In this document: positions 17,559 to 26,394 of the stretch, in pieces
How the letters are laid out: every line of letters starts with the position of its first letter
Position numbering within the stretch: position 1 is the stretch's first letter
Translations under genes and position numbers: made by a program
Source: Sphingobacteriales bacterium
Lineage (GTDB): Bacteria > Bacteroidota > Bacteroidia > Chitinophagales > CAIOSU01
Direction: 5' to 3'
Assembly: GCA_027483645.1 (NCBI GenBank)
Contig: JAIXUD010000014.1
Location: 1-64,000, forward strand
Length of the DNA stretch: 64,000 nucleotides
Notes under the pieces: model-generated
Told to the model about the DNA's origin: nothing
Seen by the model: only the letters and a program-made list of their open reading frames with translations
Databases searched by the model: none

Positions 17559-18206
17559 TCAACGGTTCTTAAATAAAAATTGCCCGAACTCCACCAGCGA
17601 GTCCATCGGGCCGCGGGCCATCAGGTCCAGCGATAGGTTTACGGAGCGCTCCACTGCTTCATCCGTTTTTTGGAAGTCCTCGCTGGTATCCTTCGTCCAA
17701 AAGTTGAGTATGAACAAACATTGTGCCCACAATGCCTCAGTATATTTATTGGTAAGGAAGGTGCGCTGCTCCACCTCGCCAGTCTCTAGGCCAAGGTTTA
17801 TCAAGCTTTGGGTATATACGGCAAATGCCTTCTTAAAATCGGTAAATGGATTGGTACCGATGTGCAATATGCTCGTGCTAAGTGGTACCAACTGTATGTA
17901 ATCACGGTGAGGTGCCAGTACTTCAAGCAAAGTAAAGTAGAAAGCTAATAGCCTTTCGCGGGCTACATAGTCAGCATAGGCAGGTTCAGCATTTAGGCGA
18001 AGGAAAGTTTTTTCAATTAGCGATTTCCACAGCTCGTTTTCAAGAGTAACTATGTTTTTATATTCGCGCTGCAAGGTTACCTTTTCTTCCCCCACGTACT
18101 TGGCCAACTCATATATAGAGCCTGGGCGGGCTTTGTGTTCGGTTACAAATTGTAAGTATTGGCTTATTCGGTCGGGGTTATATTTATTCTCTGGTGTTGT
18201 TGCCAT
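17559..18206 (-). CDS. TetR/COQ9-like helical protein
   Basis: A 215-residue all-helical protein (from ATG 18206). The N-terminal part, with RISQYLQFVTEHKARPGSIY then ELAKYVGEEKVTLQREYKNI, resembles a TetR helix-turn-helix module. The C-terminal two-thirds resemble the TetR ligand-binding/COQ9-like fold (RLLAFYFTLLEVLAPHRDYI, then LDLMARGPMDSLVEFGQFLF). The turn sequence is poor for a DNA-binding helix (VGEEKVTLQREY), so a non-DNA-binding, lipid-binding role like that of COQ9 is possible. It is first in a two-gene unit with the UbiB/COQ8-like gene. Whether it is a regulator or a quinone-pathway partner cannot be settled from sequence alone. Confidence 0.7.
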   Translation of the reverse strand: MATTPENKYNPDRISQYLQFVTEHKARPGSIYELAKYVGEEKVTLQREYKNIVTLENELWKSLIEKTFLRLNAEPAYADYVARERLLAFYFTLLEVLAPHRDYIQLVPLSTSILHIGTNPFTDFKKAFAVYTQSLINLGLETGEVEQRTFLTNKYTEALWAQCLFILNFWTKDTSEDFQKTDEAVERSVNLSLDLMARGPMDSLVEFGQFLFKNR

Positions 18207-18365
18207 GCAAAGTTGGTTAATTGGTAAAAGCATAACGGAATATACCCTTAGATGGTTCTACTGCTTGCTTTTTTTCTGATAGTAAAGGTAACTAATAGAC
18301 GGTTGAGAACGGAGATTATTGGGAGGAAGGGGTACTTTGAAGGTTAAAGTATCTTAAATCATACA

Positions 18366-20744
18366 CTAAAAACTAAAAGGTACTACCACCGTTAAGCGCG
18401 TACCGCCATCTGCCACCGATTTTACTTCCATGGTGCCACCTATAGTTTTTACCCGGTTGGTGATGTTGGTGAGTATGGCTTCTTCCCCTGCTGCTGATGT
18501 TTGCAGGCCATTGTCTTCAATAGTAAAGATTAAGCTGCTGATGTTATTGGTAAGCTTTGCGATAACGTGGGTAGCGTTGGAGTGTTTGGTGATGTGGTGA
18601 ATGGCTTCTTGTGCTATCCGGTAAAGGTTGTTGGCAAGGTTTGGGTTAACTATTGGTTTATTTACTTCACTTTTGAAGTTAAGAGTTAACCTTGTGGAAA
18701 TTTGAGTTTTTGCAAAGAAGTCTTTCAGTATATCCGTAATATCTGCCTCCACTAGGTTTAGCGGTATCAAGTTAGCAGCTATAGAGCGGGTGCCAGTTGT
18801 GGCATGGCGTATCAGTTCCACAGCATTGTTAAGATATTCTTGTTGCTCGGTGGTCAATTGGCTAAGGTCTTCCATAACTTTCTCAAGCATGAAATTGGCG
18901 CTCACCAGTAGGTTTCCCAACCCATCGCGCAGTTCTTCGGCTATGCGTTTCCTTTCACGGTCTTCTGCCTCTATAATGGAATTGATAATCAACTCATCGG
19001 TCTTCTTCTGCTCTGTAACATCTTGTATCAGCCATACTTCCCCAGTTTCAAATTTGTACGCAAAGAAGGTTGCCCAGCGTTTGGCGCCGCCTTTTGTGGT
19101 GAGCGATACCGTACGTGCCAACCCAAAGTTGGCTGCCTTGTCTTGCTCATAATATTGCCTTATGAGCTTGGCATCGCCGGTGTAAAGCTTCTGGAACCAA
19201 CTATCCAAGGTGTTTACTTCATCTCTTGAATACCCAGTAATATCAGCCACGGCCTTGTTGAAGTAAAGTTCTTCTCCTTGCACCAACACCGCACCTGCGG
19301 GCAGGTTTTCTACTAGGTGGCGGTAGCGCTCTTCGCTTTGCCGCATATTTTCTTGGTTGTTGATGATGCTTGTTACATCGTTGGCGATAGACATACGCGC
19401 CCTTTTTCCATTATATTGTATGGTTATCGATGAAATTTCTACGTACTTCAGCTCCCCGCTTTTGGTGAGGTGCCTCCATATCTTGTTTTGTTCTATGCCG
19501 CCACTTTCTATTCTGGCTACATCGTCAATAACCTTTTGTATGTCTTCTTTGGGTCGGATGTCCCTTAGGTTCATGCCTAAAAACTCTTCACGGGTATAAC
19601 CGTAGCTCTTTACAGCGGCATCGTTTATCTGTAGGTAGTCGAGGGTTTGTAAATCGTAAATAAATACTGGAACTGGGTTGTGTAAAAAAAGTAGCTTGTA
19701 TTGCTCCTCACTCTCTATTAGCTTGTGCTCTGCAATAAAGCGCTCGGTAATATCCCTAAAATTAACCACTAGGCCATTGATGAGCCTATCGGCCAACATG
19801 TTTTTTACGTAAAGATCTAAGTAACGAATCTCACTATCAGCCCGGGTGTAGCGTATTACAGTGCGTGCCTCTGGCAATTCACCATTTACCAGTTGGTGCA
19901 TTATTGTTTGCACTTTTGGCAAATCATCTGGCACAATAAACGAGAAAGCACTGCTGCCCAACCTGCTATCTTTCGGATACCCTATAATGCTCGCTACCGA
20001 AGGGGTTTGGTATTTTATAACCCCTTCTTTGTCCACAATGCTTACTCCGTCAAAAGAGTTTTCCAATACCGTTTGGTAGTACTGTATGTTTTCCTCCAGC
20101 TTGCTTTCGGCTTGCTTTAGGCTGTTTATGTCGTGTATCACTAGTACTATATACCGCGGGTCGCGCTTACTATCTTCTACCAGGGTAACTTTTTCTTGCG
20201 CCCAGCTTATTTGGTTCTTTTTGTTGAGAAACCGTTTTTCCTTCTGTATATCATTTGTCTCACGGGCTAGCAGGCGCGCCCAGCATACTTTGTCGGCTTC
20301 ATGGTCGTCAGGGTGGGTAAGCTCAAAAATGCTTTTCCGCAACATTTCTTCTGCCGTGTAGCCGAAGAACTTACAAAAATCAGTATTTGTGTAAACAAAC
20401 TTCCCATTTAAGTCTAGCTGTGCAATGACTTTACCAACTTCATCAACCAATTTGCGCAAGGCACTACCGCTATCTTGTTGTTTCTCAATAGCAGTTTTCA
20501 ACCTTTGGGCGAAGCCGCCAATAAGCAGTACTAGCAATATGGCAGTAAGTATAATGTACGCATAGCCTTTATAGGTTTGCACAGCAGTAATTATTGCAAC
20601 ATCGGCATCATGAAAAATACTTTGTACTAAGGCATCGCTTAAGGTTATCCATGCCAACCCAAATGCCAGATAGATTACCCCGATGGTAATTGCACCAGTG
20701 GTAAGCTCTTTGAATATTTGGATCGGATTTTTCTTACCTGGCAT
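18366..20744 (-). CDS. Multi-PAS sensor histidine kinase homologue lacking the phospho-acceptor histidine
   Basis: A 792-residue membrane sensor. Two transmembrane segments lie in the first 75 residues (GVIYLAFGLAWITL and YIILTAILLVLLIGGF), then at least four PAS domains (about 85-210, 215-340, 345-465 and 475-590), then a HisKA_3/HATPase region. In the dimerisation helix the usual RIAEELHDGLGQ reads RIAEELRDGLGN: the codon is CGC (Arg) where CAC/CAT (His) is expected. The N-box reads QEAIHHITKHSN and the ATP-binding glycine boxes are poor (EDNGLQTSAAGEE; no GLGL motif). So autophosphorylation is doubtful, and it may act as a partner or decoy for another kinase. No response regulator gene is adjacent. 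Start ATG 20744; no promoter clearly visible. Confidence 0.85.
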   Translation of the reverse strand: MPGKKNPIQIFKELTTGAITIGVIYLAFGLAWITLSDALVQSIFHDADVAIITAVQTYKGYAYIILTAILLVLLIGGFAQRLKTAIEKQQDSGSALRKLVDEVGKVIAQLDLNGKFVYTNTDFCKFFGYTAEEMLRKSIFELTHPDDHEADKVCWARLLARETNDIQKEKRFLNKKNQISWAQEKVTLVEDSKRDPRYIVLVIHDINSLKQAESKLEENIQYYQTVLENSFDGVSIVDKEGVIKYQTPSVASIIGYPKDSRLGSSAFSFIVPDDLPKVQTIMHQLVNGELPEARTVIRYTRADSEIRYLDLYVKNMLADRLINGLVVNFRDITERFIAEHKLIESEEQYKLLFLHNPVPVFIYDLQTLDYLQINDAAVKSYGYTREEFLGMNLRDIRPKEDIQKVIDDVARIESGGIEQNKIWRHLTKSGELKYVEISSITIQYNGKRARMSIANDVTSIINNQENMRQSEERYRHLVENLPAGAVLVQGEELYFNKAVADITGYSRDEVNTLDSWFQKLYTGDAKLIRQYYEQDKAANFGLARTVSLTTKGGAKRWATFFAYKFETGEVWLIQDVTEQKKTDELIINSIIEAEDRERKRIAEELRDGLGNLLVSANFMLEKVMEDLSQLTTEQQEYLNNAVELIRHATTGTRSIAANLIPLNLVEADITDILKDFFAKTQISTRLTLNFKSEVNKPIVNPNLANNLYRIAQEAIHHITKHSNATHVIAKLTNNISSLIFTIEDNGLQTSAAGEEAILTNITNRVKTIGGTMEVKSVADGGTRLTVVVPFSF

Positions 20745-20857
20745 ACTTTATAAGTTATCCTCTCAACAAAAAATTAGTTAGTACTGCACCAAGACATTGC
20801 TTAGGAGAATGCGAATTCAAATTAAAAATAATTTTATTGATTTTTTAATTTTTTTTC

Positions 20858-20892
20858 AATAAAAAAGCGCCCGAAATATCGGACGCTCTTAC
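20858..20892 (-). terminator. Terminator of sucC
   Basis: Read on the minus strand, AGCGTCCGA pairs with TCGGGCGCT around a short loop, followed by TTTTTTATT. It begins 26 bases after the sucC stop codon. Confidence 0.85.
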
Positions 20893-20917
20893 GTTTCTGT
20901 ACTTTATACTATGCAAA

Positions 20918-22111
20918 TTAGGCTTTCAAAACCTCGGCAACTTTATCGGCAGCTTCTTTCAAAAGGATAGCCGAAATAACTTTCAGACCTGATTGATCAA
21001 TCAACTCCTTGGCTTCCACGGCATTGGTACCTTGCAAGCGAACGATGATAGGAATGTTGATGTTGCCGATATTGTTGTAAGCATCTACAATACCTTGTGC
21101 TACACGGTCGCAACGAACGATACCACCAAAGATGTTCACCAAAATGGCTTTCACGTTAGGGTCGGTAAGGATGATGCGGAAACCGGCTTCTACGGTACGT
21201 GCGTTGGCAGTGCCGCCCACGTCCAAGAAGTTTGCAGGTGCGCCACCGGCAAGTTTAATGATGTCCATAGTTGCCATAGCAAGGCCAGCACCGTTTACCA
21301 TGCAGCCTACGTTGCCGTCAAGCTTTACAAAGTTCAGGTTGAATTTGGCGGCTTCTACTTCTGTAGGGTCCTCTTCGCTTTCGTCGCGCATGGCGGCGTA
21401 GTCTTCGTGGCGGTATAGGGCGTTGTCGTCAAGGGTTACTTTCGCGTCAACGGCCAAAATTTGGTCATCTGATGTTTTGAATAAGGGGTTGATCTCGAAC
21501 ATCGCCGCATCCGACTCTACATAAGCAGTGTACAAAGCTGGGATAAACTTCACCATCTCTTTCAAAGCATTGCCGCTCAAACCTAGGTTAAAGGCAATTT
21601 TGCGCGCTTGGAAACCTTGCAGGCCAACTTTAGGGTCGATAAACTCTTTGTGTATTTTCTCAGGGTGGTGCTCGCTTACTTCCTCAATATCCATACCGCC
21701 TTCGGTAGAGTAGATGATAACGTTGCGGCCACTGGCGCGGTCTAGCAATACGCTCATGTAAAACTCCTTCACCTCACTAGCACCAGGGTAGTACACATCC
21801 TGCGCTATCAATATCTTGTTTACTTTTTTGCCTTCAGGGCCCGTTTGTGGGGTAATAAGCTGCATACCAAGTATGGCACCGGCTTTCTCGCGCAGGTCAT
21901 CTAGGTTTTTGGCCAACTTTACACCACCACCTTTACCACGGCCACCGGCGTGTATTTGTGCTTTTACTACCCACCAGCTAGTGCCGGTTTGTGCGGTTAG
22001 TGCCTGTGCGGCTTCTACGGCTGCTTCAACAGTATCTACTGCAATGCCTTCCTGTACTTTCACTCCAAACGATTTCAGGATAGACTTGCCTTGATATTCA
22101 TGTAAATTCAT
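20918..22111 (-). CDS. sucC: Succinyl-CoA synthetase beta subunit
   Basis: ADP/GDP-forming succinate-CoA ligase beta subunit of the citric acid cycle (397 residues, family size about 390). It opens with the invariant MNLHEYQGK. The ATP-grasp part includes VVKAQIHAGGRGKGGGVKLA, and the metal- and nucleotide-binding EINPL is in AMFEINPLFKT. The C-terminal CoA-ligase domain contains GGTANARTVEAGF and ILVNIFGGIVRCDRVA. The alpha subunit gene is not adjacent in this window. It is transcribed alone, with a good promoter upstream and a terminator downstream. Confidence 0.97.
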   Translation of the reverse strand: MNLHEYQGKSILKSFGVKVQEGIAVDTVEAAVEAAQALTAQTGTSWWVVKAQIHAGGRGKGGGVKLAKNLDDLREKAGAILGMQLITPQTGPEGKKVNKILIAQDVYYPGASEVKEFYMSVLLDRASGRNVIIYSTEGGMDIEEVSEHHPEKIHKEFIDPKVGLQGFQARKIAFNLGLSGNALKEMVKFIPALYTAYVESDAAMFEINPLFKTSDDQILAVDAKVTLDDNALYRHEDYAAMRDESEEDPTEVEAAKFNLNFVKLDGNVGCMVNGAGLAMATMDIIKLAGGAPANFLDVGGTANARTVEAGFRIILTDPNVKAILVNIFGGIVRCDRVAQGIVDAYNNIGNINIPIIVRLQGTNAVEAKELIDQSGLKVISAILLKEAADKVAEVLKA

Positions 22112-22148
22112 AGGGTGCGCTGATTTTATGATTGCCTTAACGGGCTGC

Positions 22149-22180
22149 TAAAATTAAGGTTTAGTAAGGGAAATGACAAA
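22149..22180 (-). promoter_or_regulatory. Promoter of sucC
   Basis: On the minus strand: TTTG (22180-22177), 20-base spacer, TAATTTTA (22156-22149), which is one base from TAnnTTTG. The start codon is 37 bases downstream. A GGTCGAC-type heptamer array begins 8 bases upstream. Confidence 0.6.
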
Positions 22181-22187
22181 TTTCTTT

Positions 22188-22257
22188 GGTCGACAGTCCA
22201 CTGTCGACGGTCCACGGTTGAAAAGGTTATCGGTTGATTGGTTATTAGCTATTGTAT
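22188..22257. repeat. 7-bp-period intergenic array (GGTCGAC then GGTTGATT type)
   Basis: GGTCGAC, AGTCCAC, TGTCGAC and GGTCCAC, then, without losing register, GGTTGAA, AAGGTTA, TCGGTTG, ATTGGTT and ATTAGCT. Two array types are thus joined in phase, directly after the UbiA-like gene's stop on one side and next to the sucC promoter on the other. Confidence 0.8.
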
Positions 22258-22266
22258 TAGTGCTGA

Positions 22267-23172
22267 TTAGATGTTTCTAAGTATAAATGCTGTATAAAAA
22301 AAGCTGCTCACCAACAACCCTGCCCGCAACAATATTAACCCATCCAACACCATAACATAATACCACTCGGTGCTGTCAGCGTTAGTTTTGTTGATGAACC
22401 AGCATTCGATGATGGTACAAAGAATTGCGGCGATAATAACAAAACCGCCTAAACCTACCATTAATGCCCAAGAACTAAAAACCACCAAACCAATGATAGA
22501 AAACACCATCGCCAACCACAATGCCTTGCGTACGCCCAACCAAACCGGTAGGGTGGGGTAGGCCATGGTGGCGCTGTCGAAGGCTATATCTTTTATGTCG
22601 AACGGTATGCAGATGGCTATCATAACCATGCAGTTGGCCAAGATGAAGAGCCATTCGATTTGTTCTGGTAAGGCAAAGTCTAGGTATTGTGTTGAGGGCA
22701 TTATCAGCGGTAGCCATGTGCATACAAAACCCCAAGTAAGGCCAAGCACGATGGGCTTGGTGAATCCGAAGTCGCGCAACCGAATCCAGCCTCGTGGGCT
22801 GGGCAATAACGGCAAGGCGTATACTACAGATACCAAGCCTAGAAGCACTAAGGCGGCCTGTTGGTTTTGGGCTAGATGAAAGAAGTTGAACGCGCACACA
22901 GCCACGGCAAAGATGCTGGCCACTATGCCCGAAACGAGGTTGCCGCCTATCCAGTTGCTGAGCTTGGATATGGCATGTTCCTGCCGCTTTTTCATGGATA
23001 GCATCCGCTGCCAATTGTAGGTAAGCAGGGTGGAGAAAAAGACGATACTATATAAGTGTGGAGAGGAAAGTTCAACGCTTGCCATTACATCACTTGTCAG
23101 CACATCGGTTGCCCACATCAGCGCCACCGCAGCCAGGCTAATCCAGATGTTGCTGTGGACGATGAACTTCAT
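22267..23172 (-). CDS. UbiA-superfamily-like integral membrane protein
   Basis: A 301-residue polytopic membrane protein with about eight or nine hydrophobic segments. It resembles UbiA-type intramembrane prenyltransferases in size and layout. The second aspartate-rich motif is kept (PFDIKDIAFDS), with the following loop LPVWLGVRKALWL, as in UbiA proteins. The first motif, normally NxxxDxxxD, is replaced by YNWQRMLSMKKR and so lacks its aspartates. This suggests either a changed substrate or an inactive homologue; assignment is by fold pattern only. It lies in a run of minus-strand genes but with repeat-filled gaps on both sides. Confidence 0.6.
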   Translation of the reverse strand: MKFIVHSNIWISLAAVALMWATDVLTSDVMASVELSSPHLYSIVFFSTLLTYNWQRMLSMKKRQEHAISKLSNWIGGNLVSGIVASIFAVAVCAFNFFHLAQNQQAALVLLGLVSVVYALPLLPSPRGWIRLRDFGFTKPIVLGLTWGFVCTWLPLIMPSTQYLDFALPEQIEWLFILANCMVMIAICIPFDIKDIAFDSATMAYPTLPVWLGVRKALWLAMVFSIIGLVVFSSWALMVGLGGFVIIAAILCTIIECWFINKTNADSTEWYYVMVLDGLILLRAGLLVSSFFYTAFILRNI

Positions 23173-23173
23173 T

Positions 23174-23307
23174 TTGGTTAATTGATTGATTTGTTAATTG
23201 GTTGATTGGTATCATAAAAATGAGTCAATCTCTACCTGTACTAACAGAAAAAGTAAAAAAAATAACCAGTTTCCAATCAACCAATTAACCAGTATACCAA
23301 TTAACCA
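23174..23307. repeat. 7-bp-period arrays forming a 16-bp perfect inverted repeat
   Basis: TTAATTGGTTGATTGG at 23194-23209 is exactly complementary to CCAATCAACCAATTAA at 23273-23288. Each arm is part of a heptamer-like array (AATTGATT / AACCAATT words), with about 60 unrelated bases between. It fills the gap between the UbiA-like gene and the M42 peptidase gene. Confidence 0.75.
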
Positions 23308-24414
23308 TTACTCCAGATATTTAAAGTTGGTTTTCGGCGTAATCTCCTGCAAGGTGGCGTATATCAGTTGTATCACCTGCTCGGTGTCCTTAATGTCAAC
23401 CGCTTCAACGGTAGTGTGCATATAGCGCAACGCCAAAGAAATCAATGCAGAAGGCACTCCGCCGTTACTATAGGCAAAGGCATCGGTATCCGTACCGGTG
23501 GCGCGGCTGGCTGCATCCAACTGCAATGGGATTTCCTTCTTCTCGGCAGTGTCACGAATGAGTTGTAGCAGTATGTTGTGTACCGCTGGGCCAAAGGTAA
23601 CTACCGGGCCACGGCCGCAAGCATAGTCACCTTCCACAATTTTGTTGATGCCTGGGGTGGTAGTGTCGTGGCAAACATCGGTAATGATGGCTACGTTCGG
23701 CTTAATGCGGGCGGCAATCATTTCGGCGCCACGCAGGCCCACTTCCTCTTGTACGGCATTTACAATGTATAGGCCGAATGGTAGCTTCACCTTGTTTTCT
23801 TTCAATAAGCGGGCTACTTGGGCAATCATAAAACCACCAACGCGGTTGTCCAAGGCGCGGCCTACATAGTAGCGGTTGTTTAGTTTGATAAACTCATCTT
23901 CGTAAGTAATCACGCAACCCGGGTGTATGCCCATTTCGGTTACTTCTTTTTTGCTGCGGGCACCGCAATCCAAGCAGATGTTTTTCATGCTCGGGGCTTC
24001 TTCCTTACCAGCTTCACGGGTGTGGATGGCCGGCCAACCGAATACCGCTTTTACCAAACCCTTCTTGGTGTGGATGTTTACGCGTTTCGATGGAGCAATT
24101 TGGTGATCGCTGCCACCGTTGCGGCGCACATAGATAAAGCCATCTTCGGTAATGTAGCTCACAAACCACGAAATTTCGTCGGCGTGGGCTTCAATTACTA
24201 CTTTAAATTCGGCTTTGGGGTTGATAACGCCCACTACTGTGCCGTAGTTATCTACAAAATATTCATCCACATATGGGCGGATATAGTTTAACCAAAGTTT
24301 CTGTCCTTCGGCCTCAAAGCCTGTAGGGGAGGCGTTATTGATGTATTTCTCAAGGAACTGTTCAGCTTCTTTGGTAATAATGCTAGGTGCGGAAGACTTT
24401 TTCTCTTTTGCCAT
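23308..24414 (-). CDS. M42-family aminopeptidase (glutamyl aminopeptidase/endoglucanase-like)
   Basis: Cytoplasmic dinuclear-zinc aminopeptidase forming large tetrahedral complexes in this family (368 residues). Metal ligands and catalytic residues appear in order: EAHADEISWF, GRALDNRVGGFM, NAVQEEVGLRGAEM, IITDVCHDTTTPG and RYMHTTVEAVDIKD, the last holding the final metal-binding histidine. The central insert HPGCVITYEDEF is also typical. ATG 24414 (MAKEKKSS) is preferred over an upstream TTG at 24429. It is flanked by repeats and is likely transcribed alone. Confidence 0.9.
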   Translation of the reverse strand: MAKEKKSSAPSIITKEAEQFLEKYINNASPTGFEAEGQKLWLNYIRPYVDEYFVDNYGTVVGVINPKAEFKVVIEAHADEISWFVSYITEDGFIYVRRNGGSDHQIAPSKRVNIHTKKGLVKAVFGWPAIHTREAGKEEAPSMKNICLDCGARSKKEVTEMGIHPGCVITYEDEFIKLNNRYYVGRALDNRVGGFMIAQVARLLKENKVKLPFGLYIVNAVQEEVGLRGAEMIAARIKPNVAIITDVCHDTTTPGINKIVEGDYACGRGPVVTFGPAVHNILLQLIRDTAEKKEIPLQLDAASRATGTDTDAFAYSNGGVPSALISLALRYMHTTVEAVDIKDTEQVIQLIYATLQEITPKTNFKYLE

Positions 24415-24583
24415 GTTACGGGTACTCAATTTGAGGATGTAATGTCAAATTTCCGTTAAATCGGTTTTAATACCTAATAATTGGACGGAAATTAGTTAAC
24501 CGGTTATTAGTTACTGGTGGTGATAACGTTCTTAAGAGTAGGAACAGTACGCTACAAGTAAGTATCTAACTACTCCGTATTGC

Positions 24584-25201
24584 TTATTGGTTCGGTAGAT
24601 CAAATTCACTTGAATCTACAGTAACTTTTTTTACTTCCTGGGCCGTGGCGCTAATTACCATACCTTGTGCGGTAAACGTTGTTACAAACTTAAGTGGTAG
24701 TGCGCCTTTGCTCGCTTTCAGGTATTTGTTCCATTCACCATAATTGTGCTTGGCATAGGGAGCAATATTCACCGTTAAATCGGGGCTGTAGTAATAGATT
24801 GTTACGGTGTTTTCGGTGGTAATCTCAAGCGCTTTACATTTATAGCCAACTATCGTCTCTTTAGTATCGAGATGCTTTATAGCTACTTGCTTAGCTGTTT
24901 CCATAGCTGCATCGTTCTTTTGTAGCTTCGCTCCATCAAAACCATAATAAGTATTGGTATTGCTTATGTATAGCTGAATCAGACGTTTGTTTTCATCGGT
25001 TGATTTATAGTTTGTACCATCGGTCATCCAATGCTGCTCTTTCCCCATAACCGGGGCTACCATGGCTGTTATATCCGTTCCATCAGCAGTGGTGGCAGCG
25101 TATACATAGATGATTTTACCCGTAAAATTGTTACTATCAGTAAAGCTAAAAAGGTATATGGCTACTGTAGCCATTAATAGTAGAAGTGCCCCTTTTTTCA
25201 T
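24584..25201 (-). CDS. Secreted DUF4412-like protein
   Basis: A 205-residue protein with a signal peptide (residues 1-20, LLLLMATVAIYLFSF). Mature features such as FTGKIIYVYAA, a region with repeated Asp/Thr turns, TIVGYKCKALEIT and a final amphipathic strand VKKVTVDSSEFDLP resemble the DUF4412/GLPGLI-type periplasmic beta proteins of Bacteroidota. In that group a 'GYkCk' motif follows a YxxxG strand. Function unknown in the family. It stands alone between the M42 peptidase and the lactonase-GH105 operon, same strand as both. Confidence 0.7.
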   Translation of the reverse strand: MKKGALLLLMATVAIYLFSFTDSNNFTGKIIYVYAATTADGTDITAMVAPVMGKEQHWMTDGTNYKSTDENKRLIQLYISNTNTYYGFDGAKLQKNDAAMETAKQVAIKHLDTKETIVGYKCKALEITTENTVTIYYYSPDLTVNIAPYAKHNYGEWNKYLKASKGALPLKFVTTFTAQGMVISATAQEVKKVTVDSSEFDLPNQ

Positions 25202-25254
25202 AATGATGTGAGTTTCGCGTTTTAAGAATTGTCGACAAGATAATGGTTTACTTG

Positions 25255-26394
25255 TTACCGCTTCCCAAGCCCACGCTCATATGCCAACCCAAACTGCATA
25301 AACATGCCCACCGCATAGGGCTTGCCTTGCTGCGATTTGCGGGCGTAGTAGTATTGGCTATCGCCGATGCAGGTGCCCTTGCATACGTTTTGGGTGGTGA
25401 GGTAACCGCCGCTTACGGGCACTAAGCTGTGTTCAGGCAGACCTTTGTAGGCCCTATCCACCGCTTGCGTAAAGGCTGGTCCGGTCACAATCCCCAGCTT
25501 TTGCGCAGTTAAAATCCCATAGGCAAACATTGCTGTGCACGAGCTTTCTAGGTAGTTGCCTGCCTCGGCTTTGCGCATCGGCAACTGGTACCAATGCCCG
25601 GTAGCGCTGTCTTGTACGGCGGGTAGTCCTGAAACCATTTCCTTTAAGTAGCCTGCAAACTCCGGCCAGTATTTATGGTCTTTGGGTACTATTTGCAGGG
25701 CATCGCTAAGCGTAACCACTATCCAGCCATTGCCGCGGCCCCAAAACTCTTTACTGCGGCGGTCGGGGTGGTTTTGCCATTTGTTTTGGCTGCAAAAGGT
25801 GATGTGGGTTTTGCTATCGGCATCCCAGCCGTGTACCCACAAGTTGGTTGTGGTGTCGCGCAACTCCTCACGGTGTATGCGGAACTGGCTCATAAACTCA
25901 TCCAGATACTTCTCGTCGCCAGTGGCCAGGTACATCTGCATCAGGTATTCGCCAATCATAAACACGGTATCATCCCACAGCTCATAAAAAAGCTTCAAGT
26001 GCGATACCCCGCCGTTCGGCGTGCGCTTTATGTTGAGGTAATCCTCATAAATCTCGAGGCTCTTTTTAAGGTACTTTTCCTCTTTGGTTACCCTGTATAG
26101 AAACGCCATCCCCAACCCCGAAGCAACGGCATTGGGCGTTTTGCCATTGGCGCGGCCGTAGCTATTGTCCATGGCTGCTTTTACGTAAGCCAAATAGATG
26201 GGTTTTTCTTGCTCGGTACCCCTGTCGTAGCGGTTTACCATCACACTCAGCAAGGCGGCGTTCATCCAGTTCCAGCTATACTTATCTGCAGGGCGATATT
26301 CAGTTCGGGCATAAAGGTCTATGGTATCTACCCAGGTTTGGGCATTAGCGGCGAGTGCGCATATGGTAATTAATATTGCTAGTAACCACTTCAT
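25255..26394 (-). CDS. GH105 unsaturated rhamnogalacturonyl hydrolase
   Basis: Glycoside hydrolase family 105/88-type enzyme that hydrolyses the unsaturated uronate from the non-reducing end of pectin lyase products. 379 residues including a signal peptide (MKWLLAILITICALAANAQT), so it is periplasmic or exported. The (alpha/alpha)6 barrel signatures are WNWMNAALLSVM, ELWDDTVFMIGEYL (the WDDT aspartate matches the catalytic acid of YteR), FWGRGNGWIVVTLSDAL and ESSCTAMFAYGIL. Its ATG overlaps the stop of the lactonase gene (ATGA, 26391-26394), so the two are translationally coupled. Released unsaturated uronate can enter the KduI/KduD/KdgK/Eda route encoded at 53.9-57.4 kb. Confidence 0.88.
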   Translation of the reverse strand: MKWLLAILITICALAANAQTWVDTIDLYARTEYRPADKYSWNWMNAALLSVMVNRYDRGTEQEKPIYLAYVKAAMDNSYGRANGKTPNAVASGLGMAFLYRVTKEEKYLKKSLEIYEDYLNIKRTPNGGVSHLKLFYELWDDTVFMIGEYLMQMYLATGDEKYLDEFMSQFRIHREELRDTTTNLWVHGWDADSKTHITFCSQNKWQNHPDRRSKEFWGRGNGWIVVTLSDALQIVPKDHKYWPEFAGYLKEMVSGLPAVQDSATGHWYQLPMRKAEAGNYLESSCTAMFAYGILTAQKLGIVTGPAFTQAVDRAYKGLPEHSLVPVSGGYLTTQNVCKGTCIGDSQYYYARKSQQGKPYAVGMFMQFGLAYERGLGKR

